NCBI RefSeq assembly: GCF_900608595.1
Contig: NZ_UWYY01000007.1
Location: forward strand, 124,001-188,000
DNA from: Promicromonospora panici
GTDB taxonomy: Bacteria > Actinomycetota > Actinomycetes > Actinomycetales > Cellulomonadaceae
Reading direction: 5' to 3'
DNA: 64,000 bases
Notes under the pieces: model-generated
Told to the model about the DNA's origin: nothing
What the model saw: the letters and a program-made list of their open reading frames with translations, nothing else
The model's database searches: none
Shown here: piece by piece, positions 16,642 to 28,279 of the stretch
Position numbering within the stretch: position 1 is the first letter of the stretch
Layout of the letters: the number at the start of each line of letters is the position of its first letter
Program-made: the position numbers and the translations under genes

Positions 16642-17454
16642 TCATTCCCAGCGGAACAGCTTCACGCCGAGCGGGAAGAGCACGAGCGTCCATCCGGTCA
16701 GCACGAGCACCTGTGCCAGGGGGAAGCCCTCGTTGCCGAACCAGCCGGCGGTCAGCCCTTGTGCTGACGCGCCGAGCGGCAGGTAGAGGCCGATGTCCTT
16801 CATCCAGTCGGGCATGATCGACAGCGGCACCCACACCCCGGAGAACATCAGGGACGGGAAGTAGATCAGCATCCCCAGGCCGGACGCCGACGTTCCCTTC
16901 TCGGCCCGCGCGGCGACGAGCAGCCCGAGCGAGAACATGGCCGTCGTCGAGAGCACCAGGACGAGGAGCACGACCAGCATGTCGGCCGCGAACGGGACGC
17001 CCAGCACCACGATGGCGCTGACCACCGCGACGCCGGCCGACACGATCAGCGCGAGCACGTTGATCACCATGTGCACGCCGATCAGGTTCTGCGGCGGCAT
17101 CGGGGTGGTCGAGAGCCGCTTCAGGATGCCCTTCTCCCGGAACGTCGCGAACTGCACCGGCATGGTGGTCAGCGAGATGGTCCCGACGGCCAGCGCCACG
17201 ATGGTGGGCAGGTAGCTGGTGATGCCGGGCGCCTCGTTCCAGGGCGGCTCGGCGTCGACCATCGGCTCCTGGAAGGCGGGGATGGCGAGCCCGAGGCCGA
17301 GCAGCAGCATGGTCGGGAAGACCAGCGCGAAGAACACGGCGGTCGGGTCCCGCAGCCACACCTTGAGCTCGGTCGCGAGCAGCTTCCCGAAGCCGCGGGT
17401 GCGTCCGCGGCTTCGGCCCGCCACTGCGGGCACGGTCTGTTCGACGGCGGTCAT
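16642..17454 (-). CDS. ABC-2 type exporter permease
   Basis: 270 aa, six hydrophobic segments in the ABC-2 (DrrB-like) pattern, with the cytoplasmic motif FREKGILKRLSTTPMPPQNL (about 122-141) typical of drug/lipid exporters. It forms a transporter with the ATPase encoded just upstream, whose stop overlaps this start (ATGA). The operon probably extends back to the GntR gene at 20575, which would control both ABC modules. The substrate is unknown; drug, lipid or peptide export are the usual roles. Confidence 0.85.
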   Translation of the reverse strand: MTAVEQTVPAVAGRSRGRTRGFGKLLATELKVWLRDPTAVFFALVFPTMLLLGLGLAIPAFQEPMVDAEPPWNEAPGITSYLPTIVALAVGTISLTTMPVQFATFREKGILKRLSTTPMPPQNLIGVHMVINVLALIVSAGVAVVSAIVVLGVPFAADMLVVLLVLVLSTTAMFSLGLLVAARAEKGTSASGLGMLIYFPSLMFSGVWVPLSIMPDWMKDIGLYLPLGASAQGLTAGWFGNEGFPLAQVLVLTGWTLVLFPLGVKLFRWE

Positions 17455-18455
17455 GCCGCCACCTCCTCGTTCTCCTCTGCCCGGTACTCGCGCCCGGTGA
17501 CCTGGACGAACACATCCTCGAGCGTGCGTTCCACGGTGCGTACGTCGTCGGGTACGACGTCGGCGGCGGCGAGCGCCTGCACGACGGCGAACAGCACCTT
17601 GCGGGTACCCGTCACCTCGATCTCGTCGCCGACGGCGATCGCGCCGGTGACGTCGTCGTCGTGGTCGGCGAGGGCGGTGAGCACATTGACGGCGCGCCCG
17701 CGGGCGCCGTCGTCGGAGAACCGGAGCAGGACGCCCCGGTCTCCCTCGAGCCCTTCGATCAGGGCCGACGGCGTGCCTTCGGCGACGACGCGGCCGCCGT
17801 CGATCACGACGAGCCGGTCGCAGAGCCGCTCGGCCTCGTCCATGAAGTGGGTGACCAACAGCACGGTGACGCCGGAGTCCCGGACCCGCTCCACGAGGTT
17901 CCAGGTCGCGCGTCGCGCCGCCGGGTCGAGGCCGGTGGTGAGCTCGTCGAGGATGGCCACCTGCGGTTTGCCGACCAGCGCCAGGGCGATGGACAGCCGC
18001 TGCTTCTGCCCGCCGGAAAGCTTGGCGAACTGCTGGTCGCGGTGCGCGGTCAGGTCGAGGAGGTCCAGGAGCTCGGCGGAGTCCGCGCGGGCGGAGTAGA
18101 AGGAGCCGAAGACGTCGAGCGCCTCGCGGACGGTGATCTTGTCGTGCAGGGCGGCCTCCTGGAGCTGGATGCCGACGTGCTCGCGGATCAGCGCCGGGTC
18201 CGCCTGGGGGTTCTGCCCCAGGACGCGGACCGAGCCGCCGTCGGCGTGCCGGAGCCCGGCGACGCACTCCACGGTGGTGGTCTTGCCGGCCCCGTTGGGG
18301 CCGAGGATGCCGAAGATCTCACCGCGCGTGACCTGGAAGGACACGTCGGCGACCGCTGTCTTGGGGGTCCCGCCGCGCCGCGCGGCGGGGTAGGTCTTGC
18401 GGAGGTGTCCTACCTCGACGACGGGAGCGCTGGCGTCGAGCTGGGGAGATGTCAC
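17451..18455 (-). CDS. ABC transporter ATP-binding protein (DrrA-like)
   Basis: 334 aa. Walker A GPNGAGKTT (about 58-66), Q-loop, signature LSGGQKQRLSIALAL (about 152-166), Walker B VAILDELTTGLD with an unusual DELTTGLD end, and the switch His in LLVTHFMDEAE. The 90-residue C-terminal extension is typical of DrrA-type exporters. GTG at 18455 is chosen because AAAGGAG lies upstream; longer frames overlap the upstream gene without support. It pairs with the ABC-2 permease downstream. The gap to the previous gene is 25 nt. Confidence 0.88.
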   Translation of the reverse strand: MTSPQLDASAPVVEVGHLRKTYPAARRGGTPKTAVADVSFQVTRGEIFGILGPNGAGKTTTVECVAGLRHADGGSVRVLGQNPQADPALIREHVGIQLQEAALHDKITVREALDVFGSFYSARADSAELLDLLDLTAHRDQQFAKLSGGQKQRLSIALALVGKPQVAILDELTTGLDPAARRATWNLVERVRDSGVTVLLVTHFMDEAERLCDRLVVIDGGRVVAEGTPSALIEGLEGDRGVLLRFSDDGARGRAVNVLTALADHDDDVTGAIAVGDEIEVTGTRKVLFAVVQALAAADVVPDDVRTVERTLEDVFVQVTGREYRAEENEEVAA

Positions 18456-18480
18456 AGGGGTTCTCCTTTGTGGTTGGTCC

Positions 18481-19233
18481 TCAGCCGAGAGCCGGGCGCA
18501 GGGGCATGTCGCGGTAGAAGCGGTCGACGGCGAACGCGGTGACGGCCACGGCCAGGACGCCGCCACCGAGACCGAGCAGGGTTCGTGCGGTGCCCGCGCC
18601 CACGAGCGGGTCCCAGCCGAAGATGTACCCGCTGTGGACCGACCAGTCGACGAAGAGCGCGATGGCCAACAGGGCGAGGATCCAGAAGCTGCCACCCCAG
18701 GCTCCGAGTCGCTGGAAGCCTGCCGGGAGGAGCGTGCCGATCAGGATGTAGGTGGCGAGCACGAGGGTCTCGCTCGCGGCGTCGACGATGAAGCTGCCTC
18801 CGGGGACCAGCCCTTGCCGGAACTGCCAGTCCCAGCCGAGTGCGTTCCAGGTCAGCCCTTCGGCAGTCACCAGCGCCGCGGCCATGATTCCGTTCGCGAG
18901 GCCGACGTACAGGGCGCTCCGGAACAGCCCGGCCACGAACGAGCTGCGGGTGCCTCCGGAGGCGAGATGGAGGGGAAGTGTCACCGCGACGAGGATCATC
19001 CCCATCGTGAACAGGAACCAGCGTGTGGAGCCGAGGACGTACTGCAGGGTGCCGCCCTCGAGCACGCTGAACCGGCTCTGCAGGACGGCGATCACGATGC
19101 TGGCGAAGATGATCGAGGTCCAGTACCAGACGCCGGTGAGCAGCAGGCCGCCGCCGAACCTCTTCTCCATCGCCAGCATCGTGCGCCGGTGGGCAAGGCG
19201 TCCGCTCTCATCGAGGTCGATGGTGGCGCTCAT
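18481..19233 (-). CDS. ABC exporter membrane subunit
   Basis: 250 aa with about six hydrophobic segments (first at 28-50, last at 215-240) and no enzyme motif. It begins within the stop of an ABC ATPase gene (ATGA overlap), so it is the membrane partner of that protein. YtrA-type GntR operons regularly encode such an ATPase plus a poorly conserved membrane protein, often linked to cell-envelope stress or antibiotic response. Sequence alone does not identify a known permease family. Confidence 0.7.
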   Translation of the reverse strand: MSATIDLDESGRLAHRRTMLAMEKRFGGGLLLTGVWYWTSIIFASIVIAVLQSRFSVLEGGTLQYVLGSTRWFLFTMGMILVAVTLPLHLASGGTRSSFVAGLFRSALYVGLANGIMAAALVTAEGLTWNALGWDWQFRQGLVPGGSFIVDAASETLVLATYILIGTLLPAGFQRLGAWGGSFWILALLAIALFVDWSVHSGYIFGWDPLVGAGTARTLLGLGGGVLAVAVTAFAVDRFYRDMPLRPALG

Positions 19234-20186
19234 CGCTCGCTCTCCTTCCGTGCCGTGGTGCTGGTGAGGTGGACGAACAGGTCCTGCAGCGGGACCGAGC
19301 CGATCGCGACCCCCGAGTCGGCGGCCTCCGCCGCCTCCTCGTCGGTGAGCGGGCCCTCGACCGTGACCATGGCGGTGGGCCCCAGCTCCTGCCGGTGCAG
19401 CAGTCGGTGCCCGGCGGCGAGGCGGGCGACGGCGTCGGCGTTCCCCGTGAGGCTCGTGCCCCGGCCCCGCATGTCGTCGGCCGGCTCGGCCAGGAGAATC
19501 CGCCCGCGGTCGACGACCACGACGTGCTCGAAGAGCCGCTCCGACTCCTCGACGAGGTGGCTGGACAGGATGATCGTGCGGGGGTGCTCCGCGTAGTCCT
19601 TGAGCAGCTCGTCGTAGAACGCGTACCGCGTCGGCGCGTCCATACCGAGGTACACCTCGTCGAAGATCGTCAGCGGAGCGCGCGCAGCCAGACCGATCGT
19701 GGCACCGAGCGCCGAGCGCTTGCCGCGCGACAGAGCGCTGGGGGTCTTGCGGACGTCCAGCTCGAACAAGTCGAGCAGCCGGTCCGCGTAGTCACTGTCC
19801 CACCGGGGACGCGCCGCCGCGTAGTGCTTGAGCGTCGCGCTGACCTTCTCGTCGGTCAGGACGTCGCCGGCCTCCCGGACCAGCTGGACGCCTGACACGA
19901 TCGCCGGGTTCTCGAACGGGTCTTGCTCGCTGCCCTCGGGGCCCACACGGACGGTGCCGGCCGTGGGCCGGCGGAACCCCGCCAGCAGGCTCAGCAGGGT
20001 GGTCTTGCCCGCGCCGTTCCGGCCGAGCAGGCCCGTGATGGCGCCGGCGGGGAACAGGCTCGTCGCGCCGTCGAGCGCGATGCCGCCCGTCGCCTTCGAG
20101 AACGTGCCCTGCTGCGTCACGCGCCACGAGGTGCTGTAACGCACGGCGACGTCGTCCAGCCGCGCGCCGAACGGATCGAGGCTCAT
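19230..20186 (-). CDS. ABC transporter ATP-binding protein (YtrB-like)
   Basis: 318 aa. Walker A GRNGAGKTT (about 54-62) and a Walker B-like TIFDEVYLGMD. The signature is degenerate (LSRGKRSALG, about 156-165, in place of LSGGQ), as is common in the YtrB subgroup. Switch His in ILSSHLVEE. It follows the GntR gene with a TGATG stop-start overlap and overlaps the membrane gene downstream. It should form an exporter with that protein. Controlled by the upstream regulator in all likelihood. Confidence 0.85.
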   Translation of the reverse strand: MSLDPFGARLDDVAVRYSTSWRVTQQGTFSKATGGIALDGATSLFPAGAITGLLGRNGAGKTTLLSLLAGFRRPTAGTVRVGPEGSEQDPFENPAIVSGVQLVREAGDVLTDEKVSATLKHYAAARPRWDSDYADRLLDLFELDVRKTPSALSRGKRSALGATIGLAARAPLTIFDEVYLGMDAPTRYAFYDELLKDYAEHPRTIILSSHLVEESERLFEHVVVVDRGRILLAEPADDMRGRGTSLTGNADAVARLAAGHRLLHRQELGPTAMVTVEGPLTDEEAAEAADSGVAIGSVPLQDLFVHLTSTTARKESER

Positions 20187-20575
20187 CACTTCTCCTTCTT
20201 GGCGACGCCCGCACCGGAGCGGGGGGCGCGGCCGAGCACGTAGTCGATGATGTCGCCGACAGGGATGTCGAGGATGTCCGCCTGCGCCAGCGCGGGGTCG
20301 AGGACCTCGGCGAAGTAGCGCTGCCGGTGGTCGGCGAGCAGCTTCTCGCGGGCACCCGGCGCGACGAACATGCCCAGGCCGCGCCGCTTGTAGAGCAGGC
20401 CCTCCTCGACCAGCCCGGAGAACGCCTTGGCGGCCGTCGCGGGGTTGATCCGGAAGGTGGTCGCGAACTGCGTGGTGGACATGACCTGCTCCTCCTCGCC
20501 AAGCTCGCCGGAGAGCACCTGGGCGCGGATCCATGCTGCGATCTGCACATATATGGGCTCGGGTCCGTCGAACAT
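20186..20575 (-). CDS. GntR family regulator, YtrA subfamily
   Basis: 129 aa, the short YtrA layout: N-terminal winged helix (residues 1-75; STTQFATTFRINPATAAKAF is the recognition region) and a ~50-residue C-terminal dimerisation tail instead of a ligand domain. YtrA-type proteins repress ABC operons that they head, often relieved by cell-envelope antibiotics. The gene is first in the operon and an inverted repeat lies 21 nt before its ATG. It probably controls all five genes down to 16642. Confidence 0.88.
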   Translation of the reverse strand: MFDGPEPIYVQIAAWIRAQVLSGELGEEEQVMSTTQFATTFRINPATAAKAFSGLVEEGLLYKRRGLGMFVAPGAREKLLADHRQRYFAEVLDPALAQADILDIPVGDIIDYVLGRAPRSGAGVAKKEK

Positions 20576-20595
20576 GTCTCGGTCCTGACGTTCAG

Positions 20596-20621
20596 TGGTT
20601 CGTTACTGCACTAATGAACCA
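20596..20621. promoter_or_regulatory. GntR (YtrA-type) operator
   Basis: Inverted repeat TGGTTCGTTA-N6-TAATGAACCA with one mismatch in ten, ending 21 nt upstream of the GntR start. Position, length and AT-richness against a high-GC background fit an autoregulatory operator. Confidence 0.65.
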
Positions 20622-20654
20622 TAGAAGTTCGCGACGCGCAACAGGCCTCGGTCC

Positions 20655-20724
20655 CACGCTCTACTTCGGGGAACGACAGACGCCGAGGTAGAGCGTGTGT
20701 CCGGCACACGTTCCACCTCGGCGT
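20655..20724. terminator. Overlapping mutually exclusive hairpins downstream of asd
   Basis: ACGCCGAGGT (20680-20689) pairs with ACCTCGGCGT (20715-20724), with CGTGTG/CACACG extending the stem inside. Alternatively CACGCTCTAC (20655-20664) pairs perfectly with GTAGAGCGTG (20688-20697), which uses part of the first hairpin. The element lies 26 nt after the asd stop and serves at least as its terminator. Why two competing folds exist is not explained. Confidence 0.6.
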
Positions 20725-20749
20725 CGTAGGGCGACTGCCGGGCTACGCC

Positions 20750-23135
<2,386 letters not shown>

Positions 23136-23262
23136 GCGCCTGCCTTCCGTTGCCGGCCTCCGTCTCTTTCAACGGCCCGCCGGGTGGTTGGGTTTGCGCA
23201 TTGATGGTACGACGGCGGGCATCCCGGGCGGCTGTGATGTTCACCGTGCGGGACGGTGCGGC

Positions 23263-24036
23263 CTATCCGGCGAAGACGTCCCAGGCCAGGCGGGCGATCA
23301 GGGCGCCCACCACGACCACGAACACCACGCGGACGAACTTCGAGCCCTTGGCGACGGCCATCCGGGCGCCGATGTAGGCGCCGATCAGGTTGGCCACTCC
23401 GAGCCCGAGACCCAGGCTCCAGATGACGGCTCCGCTCGGCACGAAGAAGATCAGGGCACCCGCGTTGGTCGCGAAGTTGACGATCTTCGCGATCGCCGAC
23501 GCCGGGAGGAACGAGTACCCGAGGGCGCTCACGAGGCTGATGACCAGGAAGGTGCCCGTCCCGGGGCCGAGCAGCCCGTCGTACGCGCCGATCAGCAGGC
23601 CGATCACGGCGGCGATCCGCTTGTGCCCGTTGCCGACCCACCGCAGGTTGTCGTGCTGGCCGACGTTCGGCTTGAGCAGCGTCCAGACCAGCACGCCGAC
23701 GAGCACCACGAGGATGATCGGCTTGAAGAGCGGGGCCGGGATGTAGGACGCGCCGATCGCACCGCCGAACGCGCCCGCCAGGGCCGCGAGCGCCATCGGG
23801 CCTGCGGTCCACAGGTCCGGCTGGACACGCCGGTAGTAGGTGATGGCGCTGGTGGACGTGCCCATGATGCTGCCGAGCTTGTTGGTCGCCAGGGCCTGCA
23901 CGGGGCTGATCCCGGGGACGAGCAGCAGCGCGGGCAGCTGGATCAGGCCGCCCCCGCCGACGACGGCGTCGACCCACCCGGCGGCGAGGCCGGCGAGCAG
24001 GAGCAGGACGATGGTGAGGAGATCGAGTTCGGGCAC
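23263..24036 (-). CDS. TauE/SafE family anion exporter
   Basis: 257 aa, about eight membrane helices. The family's paired motifs are clear: AGWVDAVVGGGGLIQLPALL (about 19-38) and GAYDGLLGPGTGTFLV (about 155-170). TauE/SafE proteins move sulfite, sulfoacetate or other small organic anions. GTG at 24036 lacks a Shine-Dalgarno and a GACAAT box lies 6 nt upstream, so it may be leaderless. The gene stands alone between lysC and the DUF2071 gene; its sulfur link is only by family. A second, diverged member lies at 29839. Confidence 0.85.
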   Translation of the reverse strand: MPELDLLTIVLLLLAGLAAGWVDAVVGGGGLIQLPALLLVPGISPVQALATNKLGSIMGTSTSAITYYRRVQPDLWTAGPMALAALAGAFGGAIGASYIPAPLFKPIILVVLVGVLVWTLLKPNVGQHDNLRWVGNGHKRIAAVIGLLIGAYDGLLGPGTGTFLVISLVSALGYSFLPASAIAKIVNFATNAGALIFFVPSGAVIWSLGLGLGVANLIGAYIGARMAVAKGSKFVRVVFVVVVGALIARLAWDVFAG

Positions 24037-24099
24037 GGGTGCATTGTCCGCGAATCGATCCGTTTTTCCGGCGGCGTCTCGATCAGGAGGACGGCGCGC

Positions 24100-24852
24100 T
24101 CACATCCGGGTGCCGCGGCGGACGGTGACCGGCGAGCCGTCGGCGATGAAGGCCGAGACCGGTTCGGCGGCGAGGCTCTCGACGAACGCCCGGCCGTAGA
24201 CCTGCTCGACGTCGCACTCGAGGCCCGGGTCGGTGGCCTGCCAGACGTGCCAGCTCGGGTGCTCGACCCGGTACTCGACCGAACCGCCGCCCCGCTGCGC
24301 GGCGTAGCCCCAGTAGTGCTCGGTGATGAACTGCTCCTGGGAGCCGTCGACGAGCGCCTGCGCGCTGCCCTGCGTGGTGGCCCGGACATGATGCCAGGCA
24401 CCGGCGTCGCGCCACGAGTACTCGACGACGCCGTCCGGCGTGTCGCGGTCGGCGGCAAGGTCGATCCGGTGCCGCATCGGCCGGGCCACGTACTTCTCGC
24501 CGTAGGCGGCACGGGCGACGGTGGCCAGGGCCCAGCGCGGCACGATCTCCTTGACGAAGACGACGCCGCGCCGCCAGCCGTCGTCGGCCCGGCGACGCAC
24601 GTAGAACCGCAGGTTGATCTCGTCGAAGTCCCGGTGGAACGGGACCGGGACGCCGAGCAGGCGGGTGTCGAGGAACTGGAAACCGACCACGCTGACGAAG
24701 TACCGGCCGCCCCACGTGTCGAGCTCGACGCCGCGCGGTACGAGCGGCCGCAGGACGGCGGGTTCGGCCTCGTAGTTGAGCATCACCAGCCGACGCCACT
24801 GCGCCGAGAGGAACTTCCCGGTCCTGGCCTCGGGTCCCGCCACTGCTGTCAC
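24100..24852 (-). CDS. DUF2071 family protein
   Basis: 250 aa. Matches the YqjF/DUF2071 family: an LVMLNYEAEP start block, LRPLVPRGVELDTWGGR and VSVVGFQFLDTRLLG, found in many bacteria with an acetoacetate decarboxylase-like fold but no known activity. GTG at 24852 is chosen over the longer frame (to 24933) because the latter would run into recR. A TACGTT box 9 nt upstream and no ribosome site suggest a leaderless message. It is divergent from recR with 60 nt between the starts. Confidence 0.7.
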   Translation of the reverse strand: MTAVAGPEARTGKFLSAQWRRLVMLNYEAEPAVLRPLVPRGVELDTWGGRYFVSVVGFQFLDTRLLGVPVPFHRDFDEINLRFYVRRRADDGWRRGVVFVKEIVPRWALATVARAAYGEKYVARPMRHRIDLAADRDTPDGVVEYSWRDAGAWHHVRATTQGSAQALVDGSQEQFITEHYWGYAAQRGGGSVEYRVEHPSWHVWQATDPGLECDVEQVYGRAFVESLAAEPVSAFIADGSPVTVRRGTRM

Positions 24853-24912
24853 GCCGGGGAACGTACCAGCCCGCGGTCCGCATGTCAGTGCCGACCCGTA
24901 GGCTGACCTCTT

Positions 24913-25518
24913 GTGTACGAAGGCGCGGTCCAAGACCTGATCGACGAGCTCGGCCGGCTACCCGGCGTCGGGCCCAAGAGCGCGCAACGCATCGCGTTCC
25001 ACCTGCTCGCGACCGACAACCAGGAGGTCAAGCGGCTGGTCGACGCGCTCACCGAGGTGAAGCTGCGCGTTCAGTTCTGCGAGCTCTGCGGCAACGTGGC
25101 GGAGTCGGAGCGCTGCCGCATCTGCCTCGACCCGCGGCGCAGCGACGAGGTGATCTGCGTCGTGGAGGAACCCAAGGACGTGGTCGCCATCGAGCGCACC
25201 CGGGAGTTCCGGGGCCGCTACCACGTGCTCGGCGGCGCCATCAATCCCATCGAGAACGTCGGCCCGGACGACCTGCGCATCAGCGAGCTCCTGGCCCGGC
25301 TGGCGGACGGGACGGTGCAGGAGGTCATCCTCGCCACCGACCCCAACGTCGAGGGAGAGGCCACGGCGACCTATCTTTCCCGACTGATGGCTCACATGGG
25401 TATCACTGTCTCGCGGCTGGCCTCGGGTCTCCCCGTGGGTGGAGACTTGGAGTACGCGGACGAAGTGACGCTCGGTCGCGCGTTCGAAGGCCGCCGCGTC
25501 ATCGGCAACGACAAGTAG
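24913..25518 (+). CDS. recR: Recombination mediator RecR
   Basis: 201 aa, standard length. Helix-hairpin-helix ([20 protein letters not shown], about 14-33), C4 zinc finger ([16 protein letters not shown], about 57-72) and a Toprim domain (about 80-175; [23 protein letters not shown]). RecR loads RecA onto gapped DNA with RecF and RecO. GTG start. In many bacteria recR follows dnaX and a YbaB gene; here dnaX is 27 kb away and recR is followed after 11 nt by a DUF5063 gene instead. Confidence 0.96.
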   Translation: MYEGAVQDLIDELGRLPGVGPKSAQRIAFHLLATDNQEVKRLVDALTEVKLRVQFCELCGNVAESERCRICLDPRRSDEVICVVEEPKDVVAIERTREFRGRYHVLGGAINPIENVGPDDLRISELLARLADGTVQEVILATDPNVEGEATATYLSRLMAHMGITVSRLASGLPVGGDLEYADEVTLGRAFEGRRVIGNDK

Positions 25519-25529
25519 GTGGGACCACG

Positions 25530-26099
25530 ATGAGTGAGATAACCCCTGGGTCGGACCTCCGCGAGGTCGCAGACCAGGTGTCCGCGCAGTCACGGACGTT
25601 CCTGTCGACAGTGACGCAGGTGGCGTCCGGTGGGATGCCGGGGGCGGAGCTCTCGCTGCTCGTCCTGGCGACGTCCGACCTGCTGGCGGCAGGGGCGCGG
25701 CTCGCCGCGATCGTGGACGTGGTGCCCAAGGAACGCTGGGAGCCCGACGCCGGCCCCGACACGGACCTCGACCCGCTGCGCGAGGCCCTGTCCAAGATGT
25801 TCGACGGGTTCGACGACTACACCGAGGTCGTGGACCCGGTGCTGGGTGAGGAGGTCGGGGCGGCGTCGCTGTCGGGCGACCTCGCCTGTGTCGCCGAGGC
25901 CGTGGCCAAGGGCCTGCAGCACTTCGACAGCGGCCACGAGATCGAGGCCCTGTGGTGGTGGCAGTTCTCCTACTTCTCGCTGTGGGGCGAGCGCGCCGCA
26001 TCCGCCCTGCGGGTACTGCAGGTGCTGCTGGCCCACGTGCGCCTGGACGTGGAGGACGACGTCGCCGCCGAGGCGGAGTACGACGCCCTCCACTCCTGA
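25530..26099 (+). CDS. DUF5063 domain protein
   Basis: 189 aa, mostly helical, acidic, no signal or membrane segment. It matches the DUF5063 family, which in Actinobacteria repeatedly sits directly after recR, as here (11-nt gap, same operon). A WWWQFSYFSLWGERA block at about 142-156 is the most conserved-looking part. Function unknown; the constant link to recR suggests a part in recombination repair or replication, but that is guilt by association. Confidence 0.75.
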   Translation: MSEITPGSDLREVADQVSAQSRTFLSTVTQVASGGMPGAELSLLVLATSDLLAAGARLAAIVDVVPKERWEPDAGPDTDLDPLREALSKMFDGFDDYTEVVDPVLGEEVGAASLSGDLACVAEAVAKGLQHFDSGHEIEALWWWQFSYFSLWGERAASALRVLQVLLAHVRLDVEDDVAAEAEYDALHS

Positions 26100-26110
26100 A
26101 CCGCGGCGGG

Positions 26111-27265
26111 TCAGGCGACCCGGGTGCCCTGGGGCAGCTCCCCCGTCGGGACCCGCAGGCGGTTCACCGCGACGAACACACCGGCCGCGCCGAGCAGCAG
26201 ATCGAAGCCGAGGCCCCACGGCCACACGAGCTGGTCGGTCACCTGCACCGGCTCCACCGGGGACTCGGGCTGGGCGGTGTCGCTGTCCATCACGTACCCG
26301 CTGCACCAGTCCTGCGGCCCGTCGTTGCCGGTCCGGGCGTACCGCACCCCGTACTGCAGCATGGCGAGCATGTTTCCGTCCTCGGCGAGCGTCTCCGGGT
26401 CGCCGTTGAGGGGCTGCGCGTCGGCGACCACCACGAACGGGTTCGGGGCCAGCAGCCACCAGGTGCGCTCGCTGTGCCACACGTCGATCTCCTGGGTCTG
26501 CCACTCGCACTCGGGCGCCGTGGTCTCCTCCCAGGTGTACCCGCGTTCGACGTCCCACACGCGGACGCTCTCCGTGGTGGTGGTCGCGGGCACGAGCAGG
26601 CCGAACAGGATCGGCAGGACCGCGGTGATCGCGCCGATGGTCAGGTAGGTCAGCACCGCCGAGCCCGACGTCTTGCCGACCAGCGCCGAGAAGCCGAGGC
26701 CGATGGCGCACACGACGCCGAGCACCACCGCAAGCATGAGCACGGTGGTGAGCAGCGCCACCCAGTACACGCCGCCGCCGACCAGCGCCCAGACGAGGAA
26801 CGGGATGCTCGCGACGAGGAATGCGAGCGCCGCGATCCAGGCCGCTGCGAGCTTGCCGAGCACGATCTCGGCCGGCGACAGCAGCGTGACCTGCAGCGTC
26901 GCGAGCGTGCCGGCGTTCCGGTCGCCGTTGATCGCGCCCGACGAGAGCGTTGGCGCCACGAGCAGCCCGAGGAACAGCACGAAGCCGACGACGATGCTGT
27001 AGACCGTGCCGCCGTACGAGTCGTCGGCACCGTACTGGTTGCCCGCGAGAATGCTGAACGCACCGGTGGTCAGCAGGGTGATCAGGCCGACCACCAGGAA
27101 CCAGACGATCAGCGCGGCCTTCCACCGGGTGGACCGCACGCGCTGACGCAGCTCGAGCACCGCGACGGTGCGCAGGCCGTGCCAGGACAGGGACCACGTG
27201 CCGCGCCCGGCGGGCACCCCGCCGTCGGACGGCTTGGCCGGGACGACTTCCACGTCGACGCTCAT
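26111..27265 (-). CDS. ABC-2 exporter permease
   Basis: 384 aa. Six hydrophobic segments (about 48-70, 95-115, 147-170, 178-200, 215-235, 350-370) with a large extracytoplasmic loop (about 240-345) between the fifth and sixth. The cytoplasmic loop GDRNAGTLATLQVTLLSP (about 113-130) is the typical ABC-2 coupling region. The start overlaps the stop of the ATPase gene (ATGA), so both form one exporter of unknown substrate. The gene ends 11 nt from the convergent DUF5063 stop. Confidence 0.83.
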   Translation of the reverse strand: MSVDVEVVPAKPSDGGVPAGRGTWSLSWHGLRTVAVLELRQRVRSTRWKAALIVWFLVVGLITLLTTGAFSILAGNQYGADDSYGGTVYSIVVGFVLFLGLLVAPTLSSGAINGDRNAGTLATLQVTLLSPAEIVLGKLAAAWIAALAFLVASIPFLVWALVGGGVYWVALLTTVLMLAVVLGVVCAIGLGFSALVGKTSGSAVLTYLTIGAITAVLPILFGLLVPATTTTESVRVWDVERGYTWEETTAPECEWQTQEIDVWHSERTWWLLAPNPFVVVADAQPLNGDPETLAEDGNMLAMLQYGVRYARTGNDGPQDWCSGYVMDSDTAQPESPVEPVQVTDQLVWPWGLGFDLLLGAAGVFVAVNRLRVPTGELPQGTRVA

Positions 27266-28182
27266 CGTCGCTCCTCCTCGAGGGCCAGGTAGACCTGCTC
27301 CAGCACGCCGCCCGCGGGGGCGAGGCTCGACACGTCGATGCCGGCCTCGATCGCGGACCGCAGCAGCGCCGCGGCCGCGGCGTCGCCGGTCAGCTCGACG
27401 AGCAGGCCGGGGCCGTCGGCCTCCCTGCGGTAGGCCGTGCCGTTGTCGTCCAGCCAGGTCACGAGCGCGTCGGTGTCCAGCCCGGTCAGGCGCCACTCGC
27501 GCGGCCGGTCGGCGTCGGCCACGGACTGCGTGGCGACGGTGCGCCCGCGCGAGATGAACACCGCGTCGTCGGCCATCTCGTCGAGCTCGGTGAGCACGTG
27601 CGAGGAGACCAGGATCGTCTTGCCCTCGGCCGCGAGCCGGCGGATCAGCACCCGCAGGTCCACGCGGGAGCGCGGGTCCAGACCCGAGGCCGGCTCGTCC
27701 AGGAGCAGGACGTCGGGGTCGTGCACGAGGGCGCGGGCCAGGCCGAGCCGCTGCTTCTGCCCGCGAGACAGGACGTGCGCGGGCTGGTCGGCGAGCTCGG
27801 ACAGGTGCACGAGCTCGAGGAGCTCGCTCGCGCGGGCCCGGCCGGCGGCCGCGTCGATCCGGTACGCGGCGGCGACGGTGGTCAGCACCTCCCGGGCCGT
27901 GAGGGAGTCCCATGTGCCGAAGACGTCCGGCATCCAGCCGGTCCGTGAGCGCGCCACGTAGTTCTGGGTCACCGGGTCCGCCCCCGCGACGCGGATGCTG
28001 CCGGCGTCCGGCGTCAGCAGCCCGGCGAGCATGAGCAGAAGGGTCGTCTTGCCCGAGCCGTTGGGACCGATGAGCGCGGTGACCCGGCCTGGTGCGGCGA
28101 CCAGGTCGACGTCGGCCACGGCGTGCACCGGCCCGAACGAACGCCGCACGCCCTGCGCGCGGATACCACCGTCTGGTGTCAT
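27262..28182 (-). CDS. ABC exporter ATP-binding protein
   Basis: 306 aa. Walker A GPNGSGKTT (about 39-47), signature LSRGQKQRLGLARALV (about 134-149), Walker B VLLLDEPASGLD and switch His in LVSSHVLTELDE. It is the first gene of a two-gene exporter operon with the ABC-2 permease downstream. The 97-nt region between it and the serine hydrolase gene shows no obvious operator. Substrate unknown. Confidence 0.88.
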   Translation of the reverse strand: MTPDGGIRAQGVRRSFGPVHAVADVDLVAAPGRVTALIGPNGSGKTTLLLMLAGLLTPDAGSIRVAGADPVTQNYVARSRTGWMPDVFGTWDSLTAREVLTTVAAAYRIDAAAGRARASELLELVHLSELADQPAHVLSRGQKQRLGLARALVHDPDVLLLDEPASGLDPRSRVDLRVLIRRLAAEGKTILVSSHVLTELDEMADDAVFISRGRTVATQSVADADRPREWRLTGLDTDALVTWLDDNGTAYRREADGPGLLVELTGDAAAAALLRSAIEAGIDVSSLAPAGGVLEQVYLALEEERR

Positions 28183-28279
28183 GCCGGGACCCTAGCGTGG
28201 CCGACTGCCCGGAGCCGTCGGTCCAGGGGATGAACCTGTGTCCGACCTGGGTCTGACAGTGCAGGTCAGGATGCCCGGC

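Noticed and set aside
23136..23262. Lysine riboswitch upstream of lysC.
   Set aside because: The gap is only 127 nt and shows none of the conserved lysine-riboswitch elements.
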